This document shows positions 22,540 to 34,900 of a DNA stretch of 64,000 bases, piece after piece. How positions within the stretch are numbered: the stretch's first letter is position 1; each line of letters opens with the position of its first letter. The notes under the pieces were generated by a model, which was not told the origin of the DNA, did not search any database, and was given only the letters and a program-made list of their open reading frames with translations. Location of the stretch: assembly GCA_950106755.1 (NCBI GenBank), contig OX467083.1, positions 35,087,029 to 35,151,028 on the forward strand, in the 5' to 3' direction. This stretch comes from Climacium dendroides (taxonomy: Eukaryota > Streptophyta > Bryopsida > Hypnales > Climaciaceae). A program made the position numbers and the translations under genes.

Positions 22540-25500
22540 ATGGTACCTAGATTTGGATGCAAGTCTAGAGGGTGCACTCCCCCTTTTTTGATTATAGCGT
22601 GCAAACAAAACTTTAGATCCCCTATATACTTTTTGAATTTTAAATAAAATTAAATGAAAGAATATGAATAGATTTTTCTACTATGAAAGTTTATATTTTG
22701 AATTATTGATATTTTATTTGTTAATAATAATTAGTTGCAAATTTTTGAAGTAAAAAGATACACTGTAGACCTAAAAAATAACTTTCACACTCCTATAGTA
22801 TATAACAAAAAATTGTCTAAAAAATGAACAAAAAATTCCTAAAAGTAACTCTCTATTGAAAGCTCATTTTGAGTTGAATATTGATGCAATGGTCATCTAA
22901 ATGTATTCTTTAAAATTATTTGAGTTAAAAAACATGCCATTTTAGTGCATTTTAAACCTCTTCCAGAAATCATTCCATATTTTATTTGAGTTTGAAATTT
23001 TGGGAGTGGAATCCTATAGTCATTAATAAACAATGCTTGAAATTTGAAGTTAAAATTATAGTTTATTAGAAACCACTTATTCACACGTGGTTTGTTGTAG
23101 TAGAACTAAATTATTACATAAACTCAAACTCAATGTCTTATTAAGACCAAGTCACTAGACTCAACTAAGCAAATGATATTTTGAATTCCAAAAGAAGGCA
23201 ATTTATTCTCATTTGGCATTGGTATTCCTCCTTCGAAATCTAATTATATATCTACAACTTTGTCTAATCTGACTCAGAAACACTTAAGTGGCACTATCGA
23301 TTAGGCCATCTTAATATACATTCTAATAATCTTATGCAAAAATATAATATGGTTAATGGACTTCCTACATTAAAAAACAATCTCTCTCTCTGTGAGAGTT
23401 GTGTGTTTGGTAAACAGACTCAAAGTTCTTACCCAATAGCTCCTACAAGAGCCATTGTACCATTGGCTTTGATCCACACGGATTTGTGTGGCCTTATGAG
23501 CATGCCATCACTAGGTGGTGCTCTTTATTTTCTCTTATTCATTAATGATTACTCTCATTTTATCCATGTTTATTTCTTAAATAAAAAATCCTCTATCTTG
23601 TCTCACTTCCAACTTTATAAGACATTAGTAGAAAATCACCATGACAAACACAAGATATTTATTCTCCGCTTAGATAACGGTGGTGAATTCGCATCCAACA
23701 ACTTTACAGAATTTTGTCAAGATCATGGAATTCAACATCATCTTACCAATCCCTATCATCCTGCTCAAAATGGAGTTGCCAAATGAAAGAACCGTACCTT
23801 GATTGAAGCTGCACGAAGTATGCTCCAAATTACTCATTTGAGCAAACATTTCTAGGCAGAAGTTGTAGCCACTGCTTGCTATCTGCAAAATCGTTCTTAT
23901 ACTACTTCTTTAACCAATATAACTCCATATGAACTTTGGACTAGGTTACGATCTGATCTTATTGATCTGCAAATTTTTGGTTGTCTGGACTATTTTCACA
24001 TGATAAAAAAAACATTGCAAGAAATTAGACTCCAAAGCTTCGAAATGTATTTTTATTGACTATTCATCAATTTCTGGTACCAAGGACTATCACTTGTATA
24101 ATCCAGATATCCAACTTGCTTTTATAAGTCACGATGTGATTATTTTATAAGTACCAAATGGATCTTTCCACAAAAATACAACTCTGATGGATCTTTATCA
24201 CGTTTTAAGGCTAGATTTGTTGCTCGTGGCTTCTCTCAATAGGAAGGAATTGATTTTACTGAAACTTTTTCTCCTATTACTAGGATGACGTCACTTCGAC
24301 TTTTTTTAGCACTAGCCACCATTTACAACTATCACATCCACCAAATGGATGTGATCACAACCTTTTTAAATGGAATCTTACATGAAGAAATTTATATAAT
24401 GCAACCTGAGAATTATATTAAACCAAACACTACACATCAAGTTTGCAGCCTATTAAAATCCCTCTACGGTCTAAAGCAAGCACCTTGTGTGTGGTACAAG
24501 ACTTTTAACACATTTTTATTAAGTCAGGGCTTCTTTAAATGTACCTCAGATCCAAATGTTTATATTAAACAATCTCATACTTCTATTCTACTTTTGGGTC
24601 TTTATATTGAAGATCTCATTATCATCTCTAATAATTTTCAGTTTTTGACAGCTACAAAAGTGATATTTATCCAATACTTTTCCATGACAGATAACAACAA
24701 GATTGGCTATATTTTTGGCATCCAAATTCGACGGGATTACTTCCATAAGACATTATTATTATCACAAGAAAAATATATCAATGATCTCTTAACTAAATTT
24801 AATATGGCCACTTCTCATTCAATTGCCACACCTCTCGAGGTTGGTATTTGATATTCAAGTCACCAACCTGACACTCTTCCTTCTTATAAACAATATTTTA
24901 TGGACAAGATACCATACAAATAAGCCATCGGAAGTCTTCAATATCTTGTTATGTGCATGCGTTGGGATCTGTCATTCTCTGTCAATCATTTGGCCCAATT
25001 TATGCAGGACCCAACTCCAGCTTATTGGCTTGGCATCAAACACATTTTTTGATATCTACGTGGAACTTCAAAGCAAGGACTCATCTATTCCAGTCCTCCT
25101 TCAGCTTCCACTTCTCTCCACCAGCTAAGTGATTGGAGCAACGTTGATTGGGTAGGTGATATCGACACCCGCCGGTCTATTTTGGATTATATTTTTCAAC
25201 TTGATTCATCCTGTCTTCTCTCCTAGCAGAGCTGCAAGAAAACTATTGTCGCTCTGTTGTCAACGGAAGCCAAATATATTGCTGCAACCATTGCCGCAAA
25301 AGAACTTTTTTGTCTTCAAGCTCTTCTACAAAAACTTGGTTACTCTCTAATTTTACCAGAAACCATTTTCTGTAACAACCAGTCCTGTATTATTTTAAGT
25401 GAGAATCCAAAGTATAAAGATTGGTCTAAACATATTGACCTACGATTCCATTTCCTCTGTGAGAAAGTTCACGCCAAGATTCTGAAACTTCAATATACCT

Positions 25501-25673
25501 CAACCTCCACCATATGGATTGACATCCTAACAAAGTCTCTTCCAAAAATTAAACATCAAGCTTGCATTCAAGCCCTTATTGTGCCACTTCTTTCGATTTG
25601 GAGCAAGGGGGCAACCAATCAAATATTACTTCTTTTTGAGAAGCTTCAAGGGAGAGGGTACTTACAAAGTTAA
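22540..25673 (+). pseudogene. Copia-1 protease to RNase H
   Basis: The protease relic (WYLDLDAS, near 22545) is broken by about 550 bp of AT-rich DNA (about 22571-23130). Then come GAG-pre-integrase, the integrase core (LIHTDLCG, RLDNGGEFASNNF, YHPAQNGVAK; 23334-23786), RT (24285-24851 with VITTFLNGILHEEIY, LLKSLYGLKQAP and LYIEDLIIISNN, where the YVDD site has become IED) and RNase H (STEAKYIAATIAAKE, DILTKSLPKIKHQ; 25257-25673). Several stops and frame changes are present, and the RT Asp-Asp change alone would likely abolish activity. Confidence 0.85.
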
Positions 25674-25748
25674 ACATGTTCTCAGAGTTTTGTACGTTAC
25701 AACTCAAGTTAGCGATTCAATGTTTCAGCCATGCAACTAAAGGAGGCA

Positions 25749-25928
25749 CATTAGTCAATCAATTACGCTGTATAGATTCAACAACTACGATTAATAGACA
25801 CATACCGTTCTGTCAAGTCAAACAATGTCTCTATCCTTCATAAAAAGGCTTGTTACTTGTATTCATTTATTATCAATAAAATATTCATACATCTTCAATG
25901 TTTGTTGTTTTGCATTCTACACACAATA
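25749..25928 (+). repeat. Copia-1 3' LTR
   Basis: Partner of 7908-8070, with an 18-bp insertion near 25810. Its outer dinucleotides are altered (CA for TG at the start, TA for CA at the end). Preceded by AAAGGAGG, a polypurine tract. Confidence 0.9.
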
Positions 25929-26054
25929 ATAAGGTCCACGGGAGTAGAGCATAAAGATTTCTGAACTATTGAGGAGGTGGGTGAGTACTTGTTTCAGTTG
26001 AAGGTCTTTTAGGATGAATGTAGGGTAATTTTTTGAGTGTTAATTTGTACTGAG

Positions 26055-26660
26055 AGTGGGTCTTTCTAGCCAGTCTATCTCTCTTTTTGTTTTGAAGTTG
26101 GTTAGGCTAAGTAGTCCAAGTGAGCTTCTATGTGTTTCAAATATTACTCTACCCAGGGGTTTTCTGAGAGCATCTGCCAATTGAACATTTGTATTGATAT
26201 AGTGCAATTGGATTTTTCCCTGTAGATGCCTAAAAACATCTCATTTGCCCGATTTGAAGTATTTTTGCAAAAGTTATAAGCCTCTGAAGTTCGCAGCCGG
26301 TCAACCCTAATCGGTCCGATTTTGTCCATGAATAGTGAGATTCTGTCCGATATGACAACTGTGACTTAATGTATTGCTTCAATATAAAATTAGTCTTGAA
26401 ATTCAATTTTGAGTTGGGCTAGTGCTGTTAGTGTCCTTGAGGATATCAACTTAATCTACCATGGTTATTTGAGGTTTGTATGAAGCTTATTTCTTCTATG
26501 TCATCTCTATATTTTTCTATATTACATCCGGGTTTTTCTTGAAGGAATAGGTCTTCTAGTTTGGGAAAGGAAGGAAGTCCATCCTTTTCTTTTTTGTATT
26601 TGCTTGAATGTAAATAAACTCTTGGGCAAACTATTTAGAATTTGATTGACTATGTCTTTG
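26055..26660 (-). pseudogene. Decayed copia gag and RNase H remains of the oldest, enclosing element
   Basis: Minus-strand motifs IQLHYINTNVQLADALRKPLG and FETHRSSLGLL (about 26100-26225) are a copia RNase H tail. Farther upstream on the same strand (about 26500-26690), DKDIVNQILNSLPKS resembles a copia gag. Integrase and RT are missing, so a large internal deletion has joined the ends. It lies between the two LTR-like sequences at 7500-7587 and 27998-28077. Confidence 0.6.
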
Positions 26661-27997
26661 TCTAATATGGTTGTATGTAGACCTACAAATTGAGTTACTA
26701 TTAAGTTAATTGAATTCTTGAAGGTATTATGCTATTCCTCTTCTTGCTCTTAGTATAAAAAAGTAGAATTTCTCTTGTAGAGACATATATCTAGATCAAT
26801 GAGCTATTGATGTCACACATGTTCTTAAGTCTTTGTTATACATTATGTGGATTAGTAAGATGAATGATAGATAATATGATATAATCTTGTAGCATAAAGA
26901 TTATAATGCTTACTACCTAGAAGCATTGTTTTGTTTTCTTGGTTGCTAAAGATGGTGTATTGGTTTAGTAGTTGTTGTGGTAAGTCTAATTTGGCAATGT
27001 CTTGTGTCATATTGGTTGCAACTCCAAATATACTTCTAGATGTTGCTTTTGCAATGAATGCAAGTAGTGGCTCAATGTACTTCCATAGCCCTCCCACATA
27101 TCATCTTTATTTTGTAATCCTAGATAACATAGTTTGAGAGACTTGCTAGTTTCATGGACTCGGGGGCATTTCTTACTATTGGATCCATAATTACAATCTA
27201 TGCACTAGTAGAAAAATAGAGACCACCATGATAAAAAATTAACAAAAAAATGTTGATGTCATTTGTATCCTCGATCGCATTGTCTTAGACAATATCCAAC
27301 AAAAAACTATTATCCAATTTGTTATGGTGGTTAAGTCAAAATAATAATAATATTAATTCATTTATAAATTTGCTCAATGAATGGCCGCCACCTAGCAAGC
27401 TTAGACTTAAGACTTTATAATGTGGCTTTAGTGATATGAGAGAAAAGAAGACAAGCTCTTTATACAAATGGGGTGGTAGAAGATAGAACAAACCATATAG
27501 GATATGTGAATTAAGACTATGAAAATTAAAGTTGTACACTTTGGCTAACTTGTATTTAATCCCTCAAGGACTAAGTGGACACAATTTGTCCTCTTCAAAT
27601 TTTCAATGGCAAATTCATAATAGGGTGAAACAAATCTCAATATTTTGTAAAGTAGGATCTTATAGAGTAACAAGTTGACATGCTTTTGCATTATCTGATT
27701 TTCAAAAGTTCTATGTGGAAAGTATTTAAAAATTTATTCAGGAAATGTAGTCTAACAGAAAAGAGAACAAATATAATTGTTTTCTAATGAAAGGAATAGT
27801 AGGGATGAAAAAATAAATTTGGACATTTATAGTCTTTACTTTGCACCAAAAAATTAGGTTAGGAGATTTTTTTTAGAAAATTATACTTTTAAAATATAAG
27901 ATTTAATTTGGTGTGATTAAGAACACAAAATAATTAGAATGAAAACCCCAATTGGCAAAAATGTATTAGGCCTTCAGGGATTAAATATATGACTTTT

Positions 27998-28077
27998 AAC
28001 CTAATCTATAGTCAATGAATATTATTAATTGTACAATGGCTTGATGAAATTCTAACACTTTGAATTCTATGTCAACA
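27998..28077 (-). repeat. LTR-like end of the old minus-strand copia element (right copy)
   Basis: On the minus strand it starts TGTTGACA at 28077 and aligns for about 80-90 bp with the LTR-like block ending at 7587, with roughly a quarter of sites different. It could be the matching 5' LTR, or an independent solo LTR of the same family. Confidence 0.45.
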
Positions 28078-30770
28078 TTTTGTAATGGAATGATTTGTGG
28101 TGAAGTTTCATCTAAATTAACCTCTTGCTTGGAAAATGTTTTGATACTATACATATCTTTTTTTAAAAGTGACTAAAATGGATTTAAAAATTTGCCTTGG
28201 TTATATTTATAACCTTTTTTCAATTTTAAGCTTTAAAAAATTCATACATATTTTATTATTCCTCCAAAATGTAGACAACAACTTACACTTACTTTAGAAG
28301 TATATACTAATGTGTAAAATCTTTATTCTTGATTTTCTATTGCATGTCCACTATGCCAAAGAACTTTGGAAGACTATTTTAGGATTGGTGTATTTACCTC
28401 AATAATAATAATAGTTTATGAGCTTTAATTTAGATCCATATTTGGAACTTAATTAGTTGAGAATAGATAAAACTAACTTTGTTCTAAGTCAAGGAAGGAG
28501 ATAATAAGGTTTGGAATCATGAAGACTTGTATTATAAAATTTGATCATAGAAGTTAGTTCTTAGTGTTTTTTGCCATAGTTTTAAGAAAAAATGACATAT
28601 ACAAATGTGATGAATCTTGAGTTTTAAAAAGTAAGTTAGAGTGTTACTGAAATCTAATAAAGAGCAACAATTGAAGTGAATCATGTATTTAAAAATGGTG
28701 ACTGGTGGTATTGAACATATTATATTAATTTTTCAAGTGTACAAGCATCTGCTCCTTTTAAAAACCTCCAAAAACCTTCCCCATGAGGGATTAACTACAT
28801 TTTTAGTCTTTGTGCCAATGATATATGCATTCAAGAGCTAATAACCCATTTCCTAAATCTATGTAAAATCTTTAGTTCAAGTGCTATCATTCAATCATCC
28901 CAAATTTATGTGGAAAGTATCATATTTGAATATTGTTTGTAAATGTTGCCAACTTGTCATTCTTGATGATTTAAAGGTTGGTGGCAACAATGATGTTGTC
29001 AAAATATTTGCTCCCAACCTCAATACCACAATAAGGAAACTTGGGCCTTCATGAGTAAATCTACATAGTACCCAAGTAGTCACTAAATCCATCATTAACA
29101 CAATTGTTTGAGGAAGCAACAAGTACGTGTGCCTCATATGAGTAAGGCCAAGCTTGCTAGGAGAGGAATGTTCCTTGATCGCTTGCCACTTGCCCCCATG
29201 AGGTCATTGAATACTTACTCATCAATTGAAAGAATGAAAGTAGTAAATGGAGTTTTTTTAGTGGGACATGAATTGTGCCTAATTTGGAGGTTTTGAGAAG
29301 GATAGAGGGAGTATCATATAAAGTATAAAATGTCACAACCCAATGTCACATAGTTGTATTTTCATTTGTACAAATATTCATCCAAATTTTAGAAGTACTA
29401 TATAATTTGAAATCCAATTTTAACAGATTAAAGAAAATATTATGTTTTTTTATGCAACCAAGTGGTATTGCAACAATTGTATTATTAATATATAGAGTCA
29501 ACTTGCCCTTCAGCCATTCATAGTCAACTTTCAAGATCAAATGTTTTTCAAATGAGCTACAATCAAATTATTTCTATTAGTGAGAACGCAAAATAGATTT
29601 GCTAATATTTAGATGAATGTTACTAATATTAAATAATTGTGTGGATGAACATACACATATGGATGAATCTATCTATTTTTTTCCCTACTAGTATTTTAGG
29701 GTATGAGTTAGTTTACTAACTAGAAAACAAAAAATTGCTATTCTTGTACCATCAATCAAATTGCAATAACATACTCCATGTACAAACTTTGATAGAAAAC
29801 AACCAACTTCCCTTCACATTCCCTTCTACTTCATTCATTTTCACCACACAATCCTCAATACAATTTGATTCTTAAATTGCTTAAAGACTTTTTTTTGTTG
29901 TATTAGTCTAGTCATCCAAAATGCACATGTATGTTGAAATTAAATTATTTCTTAATAATTTAATGAACCAAGAGTAAAAAGATAACACACCACAAAACAA
30001 AAGAAGTTGTATGACCAAGAATCAATAAATCTATTGTTGGTAATTCCCTCTATATTCCATAGAATGTTGAAAGACATTTTGTACTGTACTAATAGCTTTG
30101 CAAGTGAAAAAATACCTTTGAACATATCACCGAGTATCTCTCTTTTATGTTCAGGTGATTAAGATAGAATAGTCCATTGCAATCAAATGACCTCATAGTA
30201 GATACCCAAGGAATGACCCCATTACGAGATTTTTCCAATATGTGAGATTTGGGCCACAATCAATGTCTTATATGACAATAATGGAGTGATTATTGACCTC
30301 ATTAGGAACCTCCAACTTTGTAGTGTGAATTCATTGTAAGAATTGACTTTATAGACCTTCCATGTTAGAAAATATTGTGACTACTTTAGGTGAGTAAGAT
30401 GAGCATTGTGGATTCTAATTTTGTTGGTTCTAGGATAGTCTAGAGACTCTTTGGGCCATGTTGCATTGAACACTTCAAAAATTCATTAGCAAATTCATAC
30501 TTCGATGGAAAAATGTAATTTCAATTGCTCTCATTGTTTCTCACAAATTGACTTTATGTGGGAAAAAAATTGAAAAAAATGAAAAATTTTCATCAACGGC
30601 ATGAGGCCGAACTCCTAATTCTGACTACAATGGGTTATCTACTCTTTCAATTTGATAGAGTTCTCTTAGCACAGTTCAACAACGAAGATATTATTAGAGT
30701 TTTTGTGCATTCTCTCTGTTGTACGCCTTGTTGGTCACATTTGTACTGTACAGTATGTAACTTCTAAGCT
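28078..30770. other. AT-rich intergenic DNA without recognisable genes
   Basis: Short open frames on both strands show no family motifs. I see no TIR pairs or RNA genes here. Confidence 0.4.
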
Positions 30771-31962
30771 TCGTTGCAGATCGTAGGTAGCCTGAGTTTT
30801 GCAGCAGAGGACCTGCCGTGGTTGCAATCCCACATACTTCAACACTCCGGATTCCGGAGAGGCATATCTTATCTGGAGTTCCTCCGGGAACGTGGAGTTC
30901 CCTCACGTTCCTGTTCCTGAGAACTTCGTCTTCCTGCGGAGCTAGTGTAGTCTTAGACAAGATCGTTCCGGATTGTGGGTTTTACGCCTTTCTGCGCCTC
31001 CGTCTCATGTTGTGGAAGTTTTGCAGGCCACTATTTTGGCTATGGTGAATGGAGCTTGCTTGGATGGGCCCCGCACCCAGCTACCGCCTTCTGCACTCTC
31101 TCTTTCTTCCCCCTCTCCCCTCCCCCTCCATCATTTGTCTCACAGCTCGCAAATGCGCTCCCATTCGGAGAGCTTTAGGCAGTCTGCACCAGCCTTGTAG
31201 ACGATCCTGGAACCCGGGTTACCTCGCTGACTCTGGAAGTCTTGCAATTGTTAGCGTGCCTGCATTTTATGGAAATTTCGGATGGAGGATTGGGAAGGAA
31301 ACAGGGAGGAGCGGGTTTGTCTGCTTGCGAAACTCGCGAAGCGACCACGGGGTGGTGGGCAGCAGTTGGACGAAAGATGGGGATGCTGCCACCCCAGCGA
31401 ATGGTGTTGAGAATGAGCACGGGACACGCACTGGCAAGCGGTCGCCACGTTCGGGTAGGCTCCAATTTGCTAAACCTTGTCTCTGGATAGAAGGGTTTAA
31501 CCAGGCAGCTGGAAATGGAGATATTCTGTAATTGACTTTTGCAATGTGGGATGGAGTAGATTTAGAATTCTTTCCTGGCAAGCTGTTTCTCTGAAGCAAT
31601 GTTCTAGAGATGGGAAGTGGGTGAAGAAAAAGAAATGTACGACAGGGTTTAGGTTCTAATCGTACTTGCAGCAGCTCGCTCAGCCATCGCAACGGCGCAA
31701 GCGTGAAAGAGATTGAGAGCTAGAGCTAGAGAGAGTGTATGCTTGACAAGATAATCGTTTTTGGATTTTGAGTCCTGAGTGACTGGGTTTTGTGCACATT
31801 GGATTCGAATTTTCGGTGCCTGTACGTATTCTCTCCGTTTGTGCAGATTCGCTGCATTATGCTTCTCAATGAAGGAATCGGAGGCAGATACCGCCATGGG
31901 TACTGTTTTGGCAAGAATTTAGTTATAGGGTTTAGGGTTTTAGGACTTCACGGCCGTGGAGT
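30771..31962 (+). promoter_or_regulatory. GC-rich 5' region of the PRORP gene
   Basis: Base composition changes sharply near 30780. A pyrimidine-rich CTCTCT/CCCCTCTCC tract lies at 31096-31135. Several overlapping open frames (for example 31049-31531) lack any recognisable domain and look like promoter or 5' UTR shadows. An upstream non-coding exon cannot be excluded. Confidence 0.45.
31925..31944 (+). promoter_or_regulatory. Telo-box-like repeat upstream of the PRORP start
   Basis: TAGGGTTTAGGGTTTTAGG, the complement of AAACCCTAAACCCTA, lies about 20 bp before the first ATG. Telo-boxes are common in 5' regions of plant genes for translation and RNA-processing machinery, which fits the neighbour. 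Confidence 0.6.
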
Positions 31963-34900
31963 ATGGATTCTGTACTAAGGCAGTCATGTGTGACTTCAGG
32001 AGGTGTTAGCAACAAGAAGGCTGAGAATAAGGACGCAAGTTCCAGGAACCTAAAGGACGAAGATTCCTCCAGGGTGAAGGTGAAGCGGATTTCTGATAAG
32101 GCTAGGTCTAAGTTCGACGCTCCCAAAAGGGCGCCCAATTCTAACAGCCGTTCCTACAATTCCAGGAGTCAAGCTCAACCATCTGGTATACTCTTAACCC
32201 TTAAGAGCCAAGAAGCCCACAGTGGGCCTCACTTTTTACTCTTCAGTTTTAAGTAGGTCATATTAGGACTTTCTTATATTATTAATATCTTTACCAACGC
32301 ATAGAATGCTCTTTACTGATTCTTGTGATATAAATTTGGTCCTAATTTGCACAATATGGTCAATCGACTTGGTCTTTCTAAAATCATGAGTTCTTGGTGA
32401 CTTATGGGTTAATCTGTTCATCAAATCCCCAATAAATGAACATATTCACAGTTGATATACTCTGGTTTTCGAATTCTTTCCAATCTGTATATTATTAAAC
32501 TGTGATCGGCATGTCTCAAAGAGCGGGTGCAGATTGTAAGTAGAGGAGAGGTTGGCTCTGATAGTAAAGCAAGTAATGGCAACAATCGTGGACAGCCTGT
32601 ATCTGGTGGTGCAAAGGGAAGTAAGCCACCCCGGGGCAGGAATAAACAGTATGCACCTGAGCAAGACCTTCGCAGACAGCTTGATATGTGCTCCAAGTAC
32701 GCTGATGTCAAGCAGGCGCTGGAAATTTATGACAAATTCAATGCGGAAGGGAAAGGGAATTTCAATCAATATAATTATAACATTGTGCTGTACTTGTGCT
32801 CGTCGGCTGCAAGTAACTCATTGAAGCCGCAGAAAAGTGGCAATGAGAGGCGAGGTGAGTATTAGTGCCCATTTTTCACCTTATTATGCAATTATCACTT
32901 TTTTTTGTAATAGACATGGAGTTGGTTATGGAGATAATGCTTTAGGCGAGATGAGAGTCCTTGATGATTGCTTTGATCCTACACATTGAACTGAAAAATG
33001 GCATACCAGGTATTGAGCAACAGAATCAGACTAGAGGTCCGCTGGATGAACTCAGTGGCAAAATCAAATCCAAGAATGGTGCAGAGTTGGCCACAGCTGC
33101 TGAGTCTGGAGTCTTGTCGGAGAAGGAAAGGAGTTTTTACATGAAAAGAGGGTTTGAGGTTTATGAAACAATGAAAGCACAAGGAGTTCCCCCAAACGAA
33201 GCCACTTTTACTGCTGTTGCTCGACTTGCTGTAGCCAAGGAAGATGGAGATCTTGCCTTTGAGATGGTTAAGCAGATGGCAGAGGCGGAATTGACCCCTA
33301 GGTAAGCGTTATATACCTCAATTGACATTATTTACGACTTTTGTTGCAATGAAATATTGAGATGTGAGCAGCTATATAGTACATCTGAGCTACTGTAGAG
33401 ACTTTGCGAGTACCTCGCAATTTCATCTGTGAGATCACCAGTTTATTAGAAATTCAGCTATTCAATTGCCTCATCATATATTTGCTGAAATCTATTCACA
33501 AGGTGAATCTCTACGAGTGCGGTTCCCATCGCATGCTTTTGCCCTGCAAGCGCCTATGTTCTTTTGTGACTACTAATTCTTTCCTCATTGCTGCAGACTA
33601 AGGTCGTATGCTCCAGCTTTGTACACCTATTGCAAATTGAAGAATGCCAAAAAGGCCTTTGAAGTTGACGAACACATGAAAGAAGCCGGTGTCACTCTTG
33701 AAGAAAGTGAACTGGAAGCATTGTTGAACCTTAGCGTAGATTTAGGGCTGGAGGACAAGGTTTACTCTCTCCTACATCGATTCCGGACAACAGTGAGGGA
33801 TGTTTCCCCATCCGTTGTGGAAGTGATTCAGCAATGGTTCACAAGCAGTGCTGCTATGAGTGCTGGTAAATCAAATTGGGACACGTTGCCGAGTCTTGAG
33901 ACTGTGAAGTCAGCCACTGAAAGCTGTGGAGGTGGGTGGCATGGGTTGGGGTGGATTGGGAAAGGCTCCTGGGAAGTAAAATCTAGCATTGTCGATGGAC
34001 ATGGTGTATGTCAAGAATGTGGGGAGCAACTGGTCACGATTGATCTTGATCCTCAAGAAACGGAGATTTTTGCGCAGTCTTTGTCAAAGTTGGCGTGTCA
34101 GCGTGAGGCCAAAAACAATGAGTTCAAGAAGTTTCAAGTAAGAATTTCTGATTTTTTTGCTTCAAATCTGCATCCTATTTTGTGCTGACTGGAAATTTTT
34201 CGACATGGTATTTTAGTTTACTGCAGCATTATACTTTCGGATTTCCAGACCTTAACTTCGACTTGTGAATGAAATGGAGTTTGGTTACAGGGTTTTGAAT
34301 GCGATGGAGTTATACCTGATGTTGGATGTTGGTTATGACTGCTTGTGCAGGCATGGCTTGATCGTCATGGACCTTTTGGTGCTATTGTGGATGGTGCTAA
34401 TGTGGGTCTTTACAATTCAAACTGTGGCAAAGGTGGTTTCAATTTCCACCAGGTAAATTCTTTATTATACCCTCGGGTCTGCAGGTTGTTTGCTAGATTT
34501 GTTTGGTTGATTACGTTGTTGTATCAAGCTGTCAATGCGGTAGTACTGATTACACTGGCATTGTAAGCAATATTCTTACGTGATAGGATGTGGATGAATT
34601 AAGAATGTCTTTTGTACGTCAAGTAATTGATTTCTATGTTACATTGTGTGTGGGTTCTCTCCAGCATTGGTTTTGACTTCCGATCAGTACTGTTCAAATG
34701 TGCTGTGTCAATTTTCCACTGATGATCAAATGGCCAAGAGTCTAGAATATTGTGGGATACATATTTAGAGACTCGTTGATCTAAACTTGAAGACTTTATC
34801 TGCCTGGTTGCAGCTGAACAACGTGGTGAATGGGATTCAGAAGAAGTTAGGCATCAAGAAGGAACCACTTATTTTGTTACATCATAGACGAACCAAAGGA

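Larger units (their letters stand above)
7908..25928 (+). mobile_element. Copia-1: Ty1/copia LTR retrotransposon, plus strand, disrupted by nested insertions
   Basis: Matching LTRs lie at 7908-8070 and 25749-25928. A 5-bp target duplication ATAAG flanks both ends (7903-7907 and 25929-25933). A primer site follows the 5' LTR, and the order leader ORF, gag, protease, integrase, RT, RNase H is typical of copia. Counting by eye, the LTRs differ at about 11 of 163 aligned positions, plus an 18-bp insertion in the 3' copy. The interior is split at 8989/22058 by copia-2. Coding regions carry several stops and frameshifts, so the element cannot move on its own. Confidence 0.9.
7645..26015 (+). pseudogene. 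RNase H1 N-terminal (viroplasmin-type) domain fragment split by copia-1
   Basis: The left part (to 7907) encodes the domain core, with KFYAVWRGRAPGLYFSWDDC and KQV. The family pattern is a Tyr-Ala-Val start, GR.PG.Y..W..C and a following basic patch. The right part resumes at 25934 in the same frame after removal of copia-1 and one TSD copy, and continues through the F..(x)TIEEVGEYL motif that normally ends the domain. A TGA lies at that point, so the fragment was already, or later became, a pseudogene. These domains bind RNA/DNA hybrids in RNase H1-like proteins and some retroelements. It lies antisense to decayed copia pol sequence (26055 onward), so it may be an accessory antisense frame of that older element or a captured gene piece. 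Confidence 0.65.

Noticed and set aside
31049..31531. 160-codon open frame upstream of PRORP
   Set aside because: Overlaps several other frames in GC-rich promoter-like DNA, has no domain and is out of context with the PRORP reading frame.
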